Positions 8,285-18,022 of a stretch of DNA of 22,049 bases are shown here, one piece after another. This DNA comes from Chara braunii (taxonomy: Eukaryota; Streptophyta; Charophyceae; Charales; Characeae): NCBI GenBank assembly GCA_003427395.1, contig BFEA01000382.1, forward strand, positions 336,923 through 358,971, read 5' to 3'. The notes beneath the pieces are model-generated. The model saw nothing but the letters and a program-made list of their open reading frames with translations. It did no database searches and had not been told where the DNA came from. A program made the translations under genes and the position numbers. How positions within the stretch are numbered: the stretch's first letter is position 1; every line of letters starts with the position of its first letter.

Positions 8285-8938
8285 TATAGGCCTCTTGTAA
8301 ATATTATGGTCCACCTTCACTTAGGGCGGGCACAAGTCTGTACGGGGCCTCAGCCGAGATGTGGGGTGAGCCCTAGAAGGGCTACTGCGAAGATTCATGC
8401 CGGCATATAGATTCCAAGGGCCCCTTCAGCGTGATCACACTGGCCTGTACCCAGGCCTTGGCACATATTGGCAGGCCAGCCTTCACTTAGGTCGAGCAAG
8501 GCCTTTTCCAGCACTGCCGAGGGTGCAATGCACCCAGTCTGTTAGGTACTCGGAAGTCGTCAATCAACAGTAGTTTCAATACCTGTTTGAAAGTCTCCAG
8601 ATCGTGAAGTGATATCTCGAGCAGTATCTCATTATCCAAAAAGAGGAGTGTGGAGGGAGAATAAAGAAAGGAGAGGAAGAGAGAATACACAAACACAAAA
8701 CCCTTCAGATCCCTCTCCTTCTCCGGGCTTCTTTCCACACTACATCATCAATGATAATAAGAATAATCCTGGTCACCTACAATAGTGCCACGTGGCACTT
8801 TATCTCTTGAAGACTTTGAAGACAACAGATTTCTAGTGACGACGTCAACCACAGGTGAGTACCCGATTCTCTACATCCACAGATCCCGATCTTCCGCTTC
8901 CTCGCAACCAGTCACCTCATGTAGGCAGCGTGGACAAT
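8285..8938. other. No gene recognised; CCTTCACTTAGG words
   Basis: The first 230 bases are rich in AGGCC-type words and carry CTTCACTTAGG twice, near 8315 and 8482. The rest, 8520-8780, is AT-richer and featureless apart from a purine-rich patch. A 16-bp palindrome follows at 8784. Confidence 0.5.
8784..8799. promoter_or_regulatory. Perfect 16-bp palindrome with G-box core
   Basis: AGTGCCACGTGGCACT is its own reverse complement, with CACGTG at its centre. Plant bZIP and bHLH factors bind CACGTG G-boxes. No gene is visible downstream, so a regulatory role is only possible. The word also resembles a head-to-head fusion of the TGACGTGGCACT repeat units found on both sides of it. Confidence 0.4.
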
Positions 8939-9347
8939 GCCACGTCAGCAACCAAGATAGGTGGCACACGCCACATCAACAATGTCGACCAATAGCAGCG
9001 CTACATATACCAGGAGCAGCGCCACGTATACCAGAGGCAGCGCCACATCAACATGCCCCGTAGACCAGAGGCAGCGCCACATATACCAGAGGCAGTGCCA
9101 CGTCAGCATGCCACGTAGACTAGAGGCAGCGCCACATATACCAGAGGCAGCGACACGTCAGCATGCCACATAGACCGGAGGCAGNCGACACGTCAGCATG
9201 CCACATAGACCGGAGGCAGGGCGACATACACCAAAGGCAGTGCCACGTCAGCATGCCACGTAGACTAGAGGCAGCGCCACGTCAGCGTGCCACGTAGACC
9301 AGAGGCAACACCACATATACCAGAGACAGCGCCACGTTAGCATGCTA
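8939..9347. repeat. Minisatellite with two interleaved units
   Basis: One unit is CCACATATACCAGAGGCAG (about 21 bp, at 9001, 9022, 9078, 9132, 9223, 9311). The other is about 34 bp and begins CCACGTCAGCATGCCACG (clear at 9097, 9241 and 9277; related at 9045, 9150, 9187), ending in the same AGACYAGAGGCAG tail. The longer looks like the shorter with an insert of about 13 bp. On the minus strand the repeat core is TGACGTGGC. One undetermined base (N) lies at 9185. Confidence 0.9.
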
Positions 9348-9851
9348 TGGTGCACCGAAGAAGCACCAGCGTGCCGCCTCCACCTTGTGTCATCGTCCAC
9401 AACGCGTGTGCACAGCCAGCATGAAGCCAGCGTTGTCAAACTCAAGCCAGCGTCATAGCAGCAAAGCAAGACTGAATGCTCGACTTGCTCGAGGCTAGCC
9501 TTAAGTAGCAGTCGTCGAGGCTGTCTGGCCTCGGATGCTTTCCCCCAGTCGTCCAGATTGACTCACATCTCAAGGCCCGGATTGTACCGTTGCAGACTTC
9601 TCCCTTGGACCTGATGATGCTTGGGTACCTACATACAAACAAGTGTGTGTGCTTGACCTGCGGCCTGGGCTAGGTACCTCTGGACTTTGGCTGTTGGGTG
9701 GACCGACAGTTGACCAAAGTCAATTGTCACACGCCCGGCCTTTGAATTCGTGAAGGGCCTTTTCTGCCCTTGTTTGGCCTGGGCTGAGGGCGGCTAGGTA
9801 AGCCTTCTGAGGGCCCTCAGTTCCACAAGACATATGACATGGGTTATTGCA
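9348..9851 (-). repeat. Possible element B left (3') LTR, boundary uncertain
   Basis: Immediately outside the element B chromodomain frame the minus strand runs through a purine-rich stretch (CTGGGACGACGGGAA) into TGCAATAACCCATG at 9851, a possible LTR start. A second candidate start is TGTGACAATTGACTTTGG at about 9732, preceded by AAGGCCGGGCG. I could not find a matching right LTR near 15072-16000, so neither is confirmed. Confidence 0.35.
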
Positions 9852-9864
9852 TTCCCGTCGTCCC
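9852..9864 (-). other. Possible element B polypurine tract
   Basis: The minus strand reads GGGACGACGGGAA just before TGCAATAACC. Position, about 30 bases after the end of the chromodomain frame, is right for a polypurine tract, but pyrimidines interrupt it. Confidence 0.35.
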
Positions 9865-9893
9865 AGTTTTCGAGTTCCATCACAGAAATTAAA

Positions 9894-10109
9894 TCAATTC
9901 CTGGTTAACCCACGTTCATAGGCAGCAACAATATCAGGTGCAGTGGGTAGAAGTTTTTTCCTACTAAACCATCTAGCTTCAGATGGGGGTTGAGACTTGA
10001 ACGTTACCTTATATTGCTTATGAGGTCGCCCTCTGCCACCTGTAGAGAAACAACCATGCTCCAATATTTTCTCAACTTCATAGCCCCCATTCATGGAGGG
10101 TGGAATCAT
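9894..10109 (-). pseudogene. Element B chromodomain
   Basis: The 71-codon frame begins PPSMNGGYEVEKILEHG after two residues and continues to YKVTFKSQPPSEARWFSRKKLL. This matches the chromodomain pattern: YEVEKIL opening strand, KYKVTF second strand, and the tryptophan followed by the basic C-terminal helix. It is in the same frame as the integrase C-terminus and is separated from it only by a stop between 10110 and 10115, so it was once joined to it. The frame ends 41 bases before the proposed polypurine tract. Confidence 0.75.
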
Positions 10110-10115
10110 AGATGG

Positions 10116-11237
10116 TCAATTTGGGAAAGCATCACTTTCTATATAAGGTAGCAGTTTAAACGCATGGGAGACAAGGTATGTCCTGAGGTGTGAAGGTATA
10201 TCTATACGATAAGAAGGTCCATCTTCACCTCCAATTACTTTGAGAACTTCCCAGGGCCCATAGTAGACATGTAGCAGTTTCTGAGGCACATTCTCTTCCA
10301 AGGAAAATTCTTTAGACTTAACTCAGACAAAGTACCCCTCTTGGAATTGTGAAGGACGATGATGTTTATTAGCTTGTTCAATCATTTGCAACTGGGCTTT
10401 TTGTATATTTTCCTTTACTTTCTTAATGTCTTCTTCGTACAGAACTGCAGATTCACACGTACCTGGGGGTAGCCTGGGAATCTGGTCCCTCGTTAAAACA
10501 ACAATGGGACGTCTAGGCTTCCAACCTTTATGCAGTGCGTTAGGTGTTCTACCTGTGACAGTGTGTATACTGTTGTTATATGCACTGGCAATTTTAGGCA
10601 AGTTCTCATTCTAGTCAATTTGATCTAGACGGACATACATCGCAAAAGTTGTTGACAGAGATAATTCATTTGCTCAGTTTGGCCATTCGTTTCAGGATGT
10701 TTGCCTGACGACATGGTCAACCGGGTTCCATAGAAAACCATCAACTTTTGCCATTGTAGACTAGTGAACCGAACATTTCTATCCGATACAACGGTTTTGG
10801 GAAATCCATACTCAGAGACCCATCGCATTTGGAACTTTTGTATGACTAGTTCGGTTCTGGCTTCATCGGGCAAAGGAATGAACATAGCGTACTTAGAGAA
10901 TCTATTGACTATTACCATTACCTGACTAATGACGTTTCGACTTTTAGTGAGGCTTATAAAGTCAATTGAGAGACTCAACTGACTCACTTGGAATAGGCAG
11001 TGGTAATAGTCCCATAGGATTCTCATGTGAGGGCTTGTTCCTTTGACAGACAAGACAGGTCCGCACATACGTCAGTAGATCTTCTTTCATTCCTTTCCAC
11101 TCAAAACGTTTACGCACATCGGCGTACGTCTTCTTGAAACCAAAGTGTCCTTCTGTATCATGGCATTCCCCAATTATCAAACTCTTAAATGGTTCTAAGT
11201 GAGGAGTAAACCATCGTTTTTCGGTTTTGTTCAGCAA
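10116..11237 (-). pseudogene. Element B integrase, broken
   Basis: The zinc-binding domain is clear at 10962-11237: CHDTEGHFGFKKTYADVRKR then TCLVCQRNK, an HHCC finger. The catalytic core is in 10625-11068, in another frame, and shows SIDFISL, then VSDRNVRFTS, then HPETNGQTEQMN, so all three DDE residues are present. The C-terminal part in 10323-10601 (SAYNNSIHTVTGRTPN) and 10116-10301 (YYGPWEVLKVIG, then SHAFKLLPY) is in one frame, with a stop at about 10302-10322. At least two frameshifts and two stops inactivate it. It would have inserted the cDNA, with the chromodomain guiding the site. Confidence 0.85.
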
Positions 11238-11399
11238 GAAGAGAAGCCATCAGTCATTCGATATTCTGGAAACAATTCAGGGTTCTTTAGTAGAGTTCCA
11301 ATGATAGGACTCCAAAAAAGATCACTCCCATAACCCTATCGGACGGATATGTTCTTTCAGTTCATTTCCAATATCGAGATAAGAGACAATAGTTCTAAA

Positions 11400-11901
11400 G
11401 AAATTTGCACGCCTGGACAAAGCATCCACAACCACATTAGACTTAACTTTCATGGTTTTCACATCAAATGTATCAAGGAAGGCGGACCACCTTACTAACT
11501 TCTCAGAGAGTCTAGTCAGTCTTGATCCACTTCAACGTAAAGTGGTCAGAATAGACAGTAAAATGCCTTCCCAACAAGTAGTGCTTCCGGGTTTCTAGTG
11601 CAGCTACTAAGGCATACAGTTCTCTTTCATACGTAGAGTTGGCTACCTTTTATGATGGAAGTCTTCTCGACATAAACTCAACAGGTCTATATCCCTTACC
11701 GTCATCTTGCTGTAGCACAACCCCAATCCCATACTGACTATTGTCAGTCGTGACAATGAAAGAAAGAGAAGGGTCGGTAATCTTTAAGACAGGGTAGTGA
11801 GTCAGGGTATGTTTCAACGTTTTGAATGACGACTCACAATCTTTGTCCCACAACCAAGGCTTTTCCTTTTTCAGTAATCTTCTCATAGGAGCAACTATCA
11901 A
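11400..11901 (-). pseudogene. Element B RNase H and RT connection domain, broken
   Basis: The frame at 11650-11901 starts in the RT connection (MRRLLKKEKPWLWDKDC) and runs to VTTDNSQYGIGVVLQQDD and VEFMSRRLPS, where a stop falls. Beyond it the sequence reads STYERELYALVAALE and HYLLGRHFTVYSDHFTLKW, so the acidic positions of RNase H (in TTDNS, YERELYAL, YSDH) are recognisable. The run KVKSNVVVDALSRRAN near 11400-11450 is the usual end before integrase. Note TDNS where TDAS is usual. RNase H would degrade the RNA template. Confidence 0.75.
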
Positions 11902-12013
11902 GGAGAAGTTTCGGACGAACTTCCTATAATAACTAGCGAGTCCTAGGAAAAACCTGAGTTCAGTGACGGTCTTAGATTGAGGCCAATCTCTGATTGTTGT
12001 AATTTTTTTCTCT

Positions 12014-12668
12014 TCAGGCCTTTAGTCCTTCTTCATTCACTATGTGCTCTAGGTATAACACTTCAGGCTTAGTGAATTCAGACTTTTTCGGATTCAATTT
12101 GAAGTTGCCTTCGCGCAACTTCTGAAGAACCATCCGTAGGTGTTTTTCGTGATCCTCCAGTGTCTTGCTATACACTAGGATATCATCGAGCAACTTCTGA
12201 AGAACCATCCGTAGGTGTTTTTCGTGATCCTCCAGTGTCTTGCTATACACTAGGATATCATCGAGATAGACAATTACGAATCGGTCCAACCATTGACGAA
12301 ACAATTCATTCATGGACCTTTGAAAGGTTGCAGGGGCGTTAGTCAATCCGAAAGGCATTACCATAAACTCGTAGTGATCATACCTTGTTCGGAAAGCCGT
12401 CTTGTGTTGATCTTCAGGAGCCACCTCGATCTGGTGGTACCCTGACTTGAGATCAATCTTGCCAAAATACCTGCAGCCTTGTAGTTGGTCCAGTAAGTCA
12501 TCAATGCGCGGAAGTGGTTCCGCGTTTTTCACAGTGACAGAATTCAACCGACAATAGTTAATGCACAGTTGGAGTTCACCGTCCCTTTTTGGCCCAAATA
12601 AGGCAGGTCCACCATAAGGAGACGAGTTGGGTCGAATCCATCCCTTGTCAGTAAGTTCCTGTGGTTGT
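12014..12668 (-). pseudogene. Element B reverse transcriptase with duplicated active-site segment
   Basis: From a stop at about 12671 the frame is open to 12014 and reads ELTDKGWIRPNSSPYGGPAL, LQLCINYCRLN (usually MCIDYRxLN), [41 protein letters not shown] and VIVYLDDILVYSKTLEDHEK. The last part is then repeated: the 25 residues from LDDILVYSK to VLQKL occur twice in a row, in frame, because of a 75-bp duplication. The first copy keeps the tyrosine of YLDD; the second has leucine in its place. The frame continues to FKLNPKKSEF. The enzyme fold would be disturbed between palm and thumb. Confidence 0.9.
12116..12265. repeat. Perfect 75-bp tandem duplication in element B RT
   Basis: Positions 12116-12190 and 12191-12265 are identical over all 75 bases, beginning CAACTTCTGAAGAACC and ending GATATCATCGAG. 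The unit is a multiple of three and so keeps the frame. No divergence suggests a recent event or an assembly artefact. Confidence 0.95.
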
Positions 12669-12670
12669 TT

Positions 12671-13308
12671 TCATAATTCCTCAAGTTCCCAGGGAGAGAT
12701 ACGGTAAATGGGACCCTTCATAGAACAGAAAGACAGAGTAGAGTCAAAGCTAGACTTATGATACAATTTTATCGCACGTAGTTCGAACTTCTCGTTTTTT
12801 AGTTTGACAATTTTATCTTTGAACTTAACTTCTGGGTCCTCATGCCAATCCATTCCTAGAATTAAGTCAAAGGGTAAATTCTTTTCAATTAGGAAGGATA
12901 TCTCGTGTAAAATCTTATTACCTTCCTTTGTCCTGAAACAACACTTCACACGGTCAACGTATTGAGAGACAATGATTGTGCTCTTGTCAGCCAGTATATA
13001 GACGTTATAGGTGTAGGTCAATCTTTTCCCTTCATTCCCATATGCAACTTACGAATTGCCTTTTCTGAGATATAGGACCGTGTCGATCCCGGATCTAACA
13101 AAACACCTATTCGCGTGTGCGCAATCTCAATGTCCGCAATCATCAACTCACCCTTAGACTTCGCTTTCTTCGCCCACGAGCTCCGTAGTGCTATCAGTTC
13201 ACTATCGAGCTCGTCAAGGGAATCGTCCAGCGAGACATAACAAAGTACTGTGTCAGGGTGGTCTGGACGACGGGCGGAAGAAGAGTCATCCTTTGCCTTG
13301 AGAATCAA
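12671..13308 (-). pseudogene. Element B aspartic protease, frameshifted
   Basis: The first frame (13018-13308) carries the active-site segment ARIGVLLDPGSTRSYISEKA in slightly varied form (THRIGVLLDPGSTRS), with the catalytic aspartate codon at 13093-13095. Proline follows where serine, threonine or cysteine is usual, a likely defect. The second frame (12671-13021), shifted by one base, reads LPFDLILGMDWHEDPEVKF, the C-terminal FDLILGMDW block, and ends with GPIYRISPWELEEL, which leads into RT. A frameshift lies near 13018-13021, where the two frames overlap, and a stop near 12671. Confidence 0.8.
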
Positions 13309-13395
13309 AGGGGTAGAAGGGGTTATAGGCGCTTGATCTATACCCTTCGACTCAGTAGGAGAATATGCTACTCCTATTGGCTGCTCGCTTTTGGG

Positions 13396-15071
13396 TTACG
13401 AATAAGCGGGCATCAAGCTATCACGTGCCCCACGGTGCCACATGTGAGGCACTGGTGGTTGTCCATCTTGGACTGCCATTCCTCGCGTGTCATGCTCATT
13501 TTCCCAAGGTCTTCCGAACGCAATGTCGAGGTGCTCGGGAAACGAACGTGGCCTCTTCTTCTTCTTCCACTGGTTCTGGTCTCCCTTGTTGGCCATGACA
13601 ACAGTGACGTCACCCTTCCTGGACTCATTGCTGCCTTTACCTCCTCCTCCCTCATACTCTTCCAGAGGCAACTTCTCTACAGTCTCATCGTCAAATAACA
13701 CAAGCATATGGTCGTGGCGCTTTTGCTGCCGAAGGACCCGCTTGCCATGACCTCCTACCGGTCCTGACTTAACCATCGAAGCGTAAGACCCCTTTACCTG
13801 CGCGGTCATCTGCTCTCTCTGGAGAGCGAGATCGCGAAACTGTCGATAGTTATACTTACCCATCTTCGACTCGGCCACGAGCTGTCCACGAATGGGTTGG
13901 GCAATGCACGTGAGTAGATGTAGAGAACCTGGTTGCCTTGTAAGTTTAGTCCAGGTACCTGCAAAAGACGATCAACCTCACGAGACAGTGAATCAACTGA
14001 AGCCCAACGCTTTTGGCCAATGGTGGTGAGGTCATCGAAAGCCATATCGATTGTCGTCTTGTCAAGGAATCTCTACTCGATTTTCTGGAGAAACTGCCTC
14101 AACGTAAGGGTCTTAGCCCACTCACCTATATCCTCAAAGCCAACAGCATTGGCTTCGGCGAACACCCATTCCTTGGCCACTCCTCCCAGACAAGACGTGG
14201 AGAAAGCAACCTGACTTTCAGGCTCAATGGGTGCAGTGCCACAGTAAGTCTGTATGTCAGCAATCCACAACAACAAGTTTTCTTCCTTTTTGTTGCTGTA
14301 GGTGAACGACAATTTCATCTTAACCGTCTCTTTCCTTTTTGGCTTCTCCGCTTCCTTAACCGGTTCTTCCTTTTTGTCGGCCGGTTCTTCTTTCTTCTTG
14401 GCCGGTTCTTCGGACTCCTTCGAGGGTCCGGGTTTGTCCTCTCCCCTCATTGCATCTTTCATCAACTTGTCCTAGGGTTCTTTATTTTCCTTTCCCTTAG
14501 CCTCGTCCTCAACTGACACTTTCCCTTTCCCTTTCACTAGTCTCAACACCGACTCCAATGTGGCGGTGTTATTATCAATCTTTGTTTCAAGGTGTGCCAG
14601 ATAGGCCATCAAGTTCTCAAGAACAGATGCAAAATCAGTTACTGTTTTTTCAATGTGAAATTGTTGCCTAATTTCTTCCACCTTTCTTTCTCGCTGTTCT
14701 TTCTCAATTTTTATCCTTCGGTACTCATCCATTCTTTTTCTTTCCGCTCCAATGCTGCTTCCAATTATCTAATGTTTGCCAACATTATATCCTCATTCAG
14801 TTCTGGCCTTCTTTCTTCTTCCTTTTTTTTTTTCTTTCATTTTTCGTTCTTCTTTCGGCTCGCCTGTAGCGATCTCCGCCAGCTCCTCGATGACATATTG
14901 ATCAAGGGCCATTCGGCCCTGATCAAAAGTCCGATGCATCCTTGTACTGGATTCCATCATCTGAACACCCGTAACAGCACGCAGATCGAACTGGCTGCGT
15001 ATGTGTTGTTCAGCCATGGCTCCAGCACCATGCAACTCATTTATGAGCTGTTGAAGACAACGTAGCATCAT
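13396..15071 (-). pseudogene. Element B gag, several stops and one frameshift
   Basis: Pieces at 14793-15071, 14472-14732, 14073-14465 and 13806-14045 share one minus-strand frame and are separated by stops. They hold an N-terminal region, a helical stretch with VLENLMAYLAHLETKIDNNT, a highly charged tract in which EEPxxKKEEP is repeated (near 14350-14450), and a capsid-like part reading LLLWIADIQTYCG and GGVAKEWVFAEA. The last piece, 13396-13878, is in another frame. The zinc knuckle C-LT-C-GTVG-H-VIA(stop)-C lies at 13410-13451 in yet another frame, and the fourth residue after the histidine is a stop codon (13413-13415). So Gag could not be made intact. Confidence 0.8.
13410..13451 (-). 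other. Element B gag zinc knuckle with stop codon
   Basis: The spacing is the canonical CX2CX4HX4C. Ligand codons are at 13449-13451, 13440-13442, 13425-13427 and 13410-13412. The residue before the last cysteine is a TGA stop. Confidence 0.85.
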
Positions 15072-16080
15072 CTGCCGCCGGTCTTCAATCTGATTACAGG
15101 TTCGGAGTCGCCTTCTTCATCAGCGAAGAAGAGATGAGGAAATCGAGTCAAGATGGAGAAACATCGAGAGTTCCAAACGTAAGACATCTTCAAAGGTGTA
15201 TATACCGCACAATAAATAAAACTAAATCAGTAATCAATTCCACGTCTACACCTGTTTGAATTTACTACAACAAGAAATAAATAATAAACAATTTCAGAAG
15301 AACAAAAATTTTCTTTCTAATCTCACTCTTTGCTGATCTAGGTGTGATGACGTCCTACAGCAAGTGCACAGGTACCGCAGCCACGACCAGTGTGATCAAT
15401 GTTATGAACTTGGTTGTCTGACGAATTTAATGGCCACTCACACACAGACAATCTCATACATGTCCATACATGCATAAGAGAAGGGGAGAGAGGAGACAAA
15501 GTCCAAATTGTACACAGGGGAAAATAGGCAGCGGAAGGCATTCATGCACAAATGGGGAGAAGACACACAGTGTTTCTCACTCTCTGACACAACTCCCAAC
15601 AACCAATCACAAGATAGAACCTTTGAAGATCACAATTGAAATTCACACTGATGATGAGCCACTCAAACAATTATCGTAACAGAGTTTGTTCCAGTATCTT
15701 GCCACTCTCAGTACTCACACCCCACTCTCTATCCTACACCCGGTTAGTAGCGCCACATCAGAATAGCCCCCCAAACGCCAGCGCCAACCACCCTGATGAA
15801 GAACAGGTCTTGCGATGAAGTCTTCAGTGTCGATGGACAACTTTGACAAAGGAACAGGCAGCTATAGTGTAGAGCCTCGGTATAGCCCGGCCAGACGCAG
15901 ATACCCCAAAGGGTAGATGCGCTGAGGATGCCCCAGCTATGGCAGAGTTAGACTGGGCCGGCTATGGTTGCTACTAACGGCGAAGTCTCAGGATGCCGCC
16001 TGCAGATCGTCACCGCCACCAACTTGCTTGGCTTCTCCAACGCTGCTTCGCGAGAAATGAACTGCCCAAAAGTCTTGAAC
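15072..16080. other. Spacer between elements B and C, no gene recognised
   Basis: The left part (15200-15330) is AT-rich. A minus-strand TATATA word lies at 15199-15204 upstream of the element B gag, a possible promoter element, but I could not tie it to an LTR. The right part, from about 15850, becomes GC-rich with words such as CCGGCTATRG and may belong to the element C left LTR. The plus-strand open frame 15470-15679 has no domain. Confidence 0.45.
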
Positions 16081-16452
16081 CGATGGGCCTAACCTATCTA
16101 TAGAATACGCTAGACCGGACTGACTGACCGACCGGTACCGTTGCTATTTCGGCCTCTCGGCCTCTACCGGACCCGGCTATAGGCTCTAGGACCGTCTATC
16201 AGCATAGGCCGCTTAGGGCCTGTCTGTCCTAGGGGTAGCCCGGGCTTGCTATACGCAGTTAGGGTAGCTGTAGGAATTCGGGTTAGTACTGGGCCTATAT
16301 TTTCCCAGATTTACAGATATGTCCCTCACGAATTTCCCTATAGGCAGGTCTCTCGGTTTGCCCTCAGCCAAACAAAATTACAAATCTAACCCTACCGGTT
16401 AGTGTACAGCCTCGCAGGCAATCTTGGCAGTAGAAATCAGCAAGTCATTGCA
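16081..16452 (-). repeat. Possible element C left (3') LTR
   Basis: The minus strand reads TGCAATGACTTGCTGATT from 16452, directly after a purine-rich tract. The sequence to the left is distinctive (repeated CGGCCTCT and CCGGCTATAG-like words) and non-coding. Its right partner should lie beyond 22049; nothing similar is found at 21700-22049, so the length is unknown. Confidence 0.4.
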
Positions 16453-16470
16453 GGCTTACCCTCCCCGAGA
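16453..16470 (-). other. Possible element C polypurine tract
   Basis: The minus strand reads CTCGGGGAGGGTAAGCC before the proposed LTR start TGCAATGACT. It lies about 20 bases after the end of the chromodomain frame. Confidence 0.45.
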
Positions 16471-16485
16471 GCGAGGACCTTTGAG

Positions 16486-16812
16486 CTAGGGATGCAGGCG
16501 TGGTGAACGGCGAGGAAGGTTGCCCTTCTGAGCCGCTTCATATTGCAAAACAACTGACTTTGCTGTCTTGAGAAGTTCCCTTTTGTAGAACCATGTGTTC
16601 TCAAAAGGAGGCTGGAATGCGAACCTCACAAGATACTGTCGGTCGGGGCCTGTGCCCCACTCGTCCTCAATCCTGTCGATATCCCTTACCAGGGATTGGT
16701 GGACCAAACTGAGGAGGCCGGTCTGGGAATGCATCAGCTGGAGTGAATGGCAGCAACTTGGATGCATGAAAGACCGGGTAGGTACGTAGATGCAGCGGGA
16801 CGTCGATAACAT
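16486..16812 (-). pseudogene. Element C chromodomain
   Basis: The 108-codon frame reads VRDIDRIEDEWGTGP, then RQYLVRFAFQPPFENTWFYK and ELLKTAKSVVLQYEA. These are the first strand, the YLVRF strand, and the tryptophan with C-terminal helix of a chromodomain, from about residue 44 to 92. The first 40 residues read out of frame over the end of integrase, so there is a frameshift near 16680. It would have directed integration. Confidence 0.8.
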
Positions 16813-17829
16813 ACGACGGACCGAAGGGATCGGCGCCCACTGTATCTAGAACCTGCCATGGACCTAGGTAACGTGGCAACAACTTGGGGGAGATATCCTC
16901 CTCCCTCGACAACTCAGAGCTGGCCACCCAGACATGGTCACCAGTGCGGATGGGGGAAGGCCGCCTGTGCCGATTAGCTTGTTCAATCATACCTTTTTGG
17001 GCTTTGAACAAGTTCGCGCGGGCTCTTTCCACATCTGGATGATAACATCTGGTGAACTCTGCTGTGCCTGGTGTCAGATCAAGCTTGGCCTTATCGATGA
17101 TATCATCGAGAGGCTGTCGTGGTTCACGCCCCGAGTGTAACCGGCAGGGACTGAACCCTGTCGAGGAGTGGACAGACATGTTATACATGAGCTGTGCCCT
17201 CGCCACGTGAAGATCCCAGTCCTGTTGATCTGGAGAGATGACAGGACGCAGCAGCTGGAATAAGACTGGTTCATCACTTCAGCCAAACCATTGGCTTCAG
17301 GATGGTGACCCGAAATCATGTCCAGTCGTGAGTGCAGATAGTCCTTACAGTAGGACTGCCACTCGTCACTGCAGAATTTGGGGTCTCGATCACTGACGAT
17401 AAAAGTGGGCGGTCCATGTTGTGTGACCCACCGCTCTGAGAAGGCTGCTCTCACAGTCGGAACCCTAGCGACCTCTGGCAAGGGGATGAACTCTGCGTAT
17501 TTTGAGAACCTGTCCACGCAGACCATAACTTGACGCATGCCACGAGGGGTGGTCTTGCCTAAATCTGTGAAGTCTATCGACACAGATTCGGCAGGGCCAT
17601 CAGGTATGGGTAAGGGTTTGAGCAGCCCCAAAGGAGGTCTACGTTGGACCTTATTCCTTTGGCAGAGCGCACATGTGTCCACATAACGCTGCATCTCACT
17701 CCACATCTTCTTCCAGAAGAAGCGCTGCGACAGGGCTGCATAAGACTTTAGGAACCCGAAATGTCCACGGGCATCATAACACTCTGACATCAGCAGTGTC
17801 CTGAGCCGCTGGTCCTGGGAAATGCACAA
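16667..17829 (-). pseudogene. Element C integrase, frameshifted
   Basis: At 17829 the frame begins MCISQDQRLRTLLMSECYDA; the zinc finger is CYDARGHFGFLKSYAAL then DTCALCQRNK. In the core, VSIDFTDLGKTT, IVSDRDPKFCSDEW and GHHPEANGLAEVMNQ carry all three DDE residues. The tail of this frame (after about residue 200) is out of frame. The true C-terminal part is 16667-17206: MARAQLMYNMSVHSSTGFSP, KLLPRYLGPWQVLDTVG, VFHASKLLPF. So one frameshift near 17200 separates the core from the C-terminal domain. The core itself looks undamaged, and it is the best preserved integrase here. Confidence 0.9.
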
Positions 17830-18022
17830 GCGCTCCTCACCCCTGCTGCAGGTATATAGCAGATTTGTACTCAGAGCATAGCCTGGTTCAGAATTAGGAT
17901 CTGCTTGCAGATTCCTGACGATGGGTCCGAAAGTCTCATCCTGAGGCAGTAGACGAGCAATGGTATGACGGGTCTCCTCTCCAAAGGAGTGAGTAGGTGA
18001 GATCAGCGCAAAAGAGTCAGGC

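Larger units (their letters stand above)
9852..15071 (-). mobile_element. Element B: decayed Ty3/gypsy chromovirus
   Basis: On the minus strand gag (15071-13396), protease (13308-12671), RT (12668-12014), RNase H (about 11901-11400), integrase (11237-10116) and a chromodomain (10109-9894) follow one another. The base composition is visibly AT-richer than elements A and C, consistent with a different family or age. Many stops fall in otherwise correct frames: the whole stretch 10601-9894 stays in one frame, and four of the five gag pieces share another. A perfect 75-bp duplication hits the RT active site. LTRs could not be delimited on either side. Confidence 0.85.

Noticed and set aside
7704-8300. 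198-codon plus-strand frame with two 65-residue repeats as a host gene
   Set aside because: The repetition comes from the DNA duplication, no domain is recognised, and the minus strand of the same units has retroelement-like signals. Kept only as an alternative in the findings.
8487-8738. Minus-strand 83-codon frame
   Set aside because: Low-complexity start, no domain and no neighbour context.
8939-9347. CRISPR-like array
   Set aside because: Units are adjacent and interleaved with no unique spacers of constant length, and the context is eukaryotic. It is a minisatellite.
13258-13750. Plus-strand open frames opposite the element B gag and protease
   Set aside because: They are antisense to clearly recognisable gag and protease sequence and have no domain.
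15199-15204. TATATA on the minus strand as the promoter of element B
   Set aside because: A six-base AT word in AT-rich DNA is expected by chance, and the LTR that should contain it could not be delimited.
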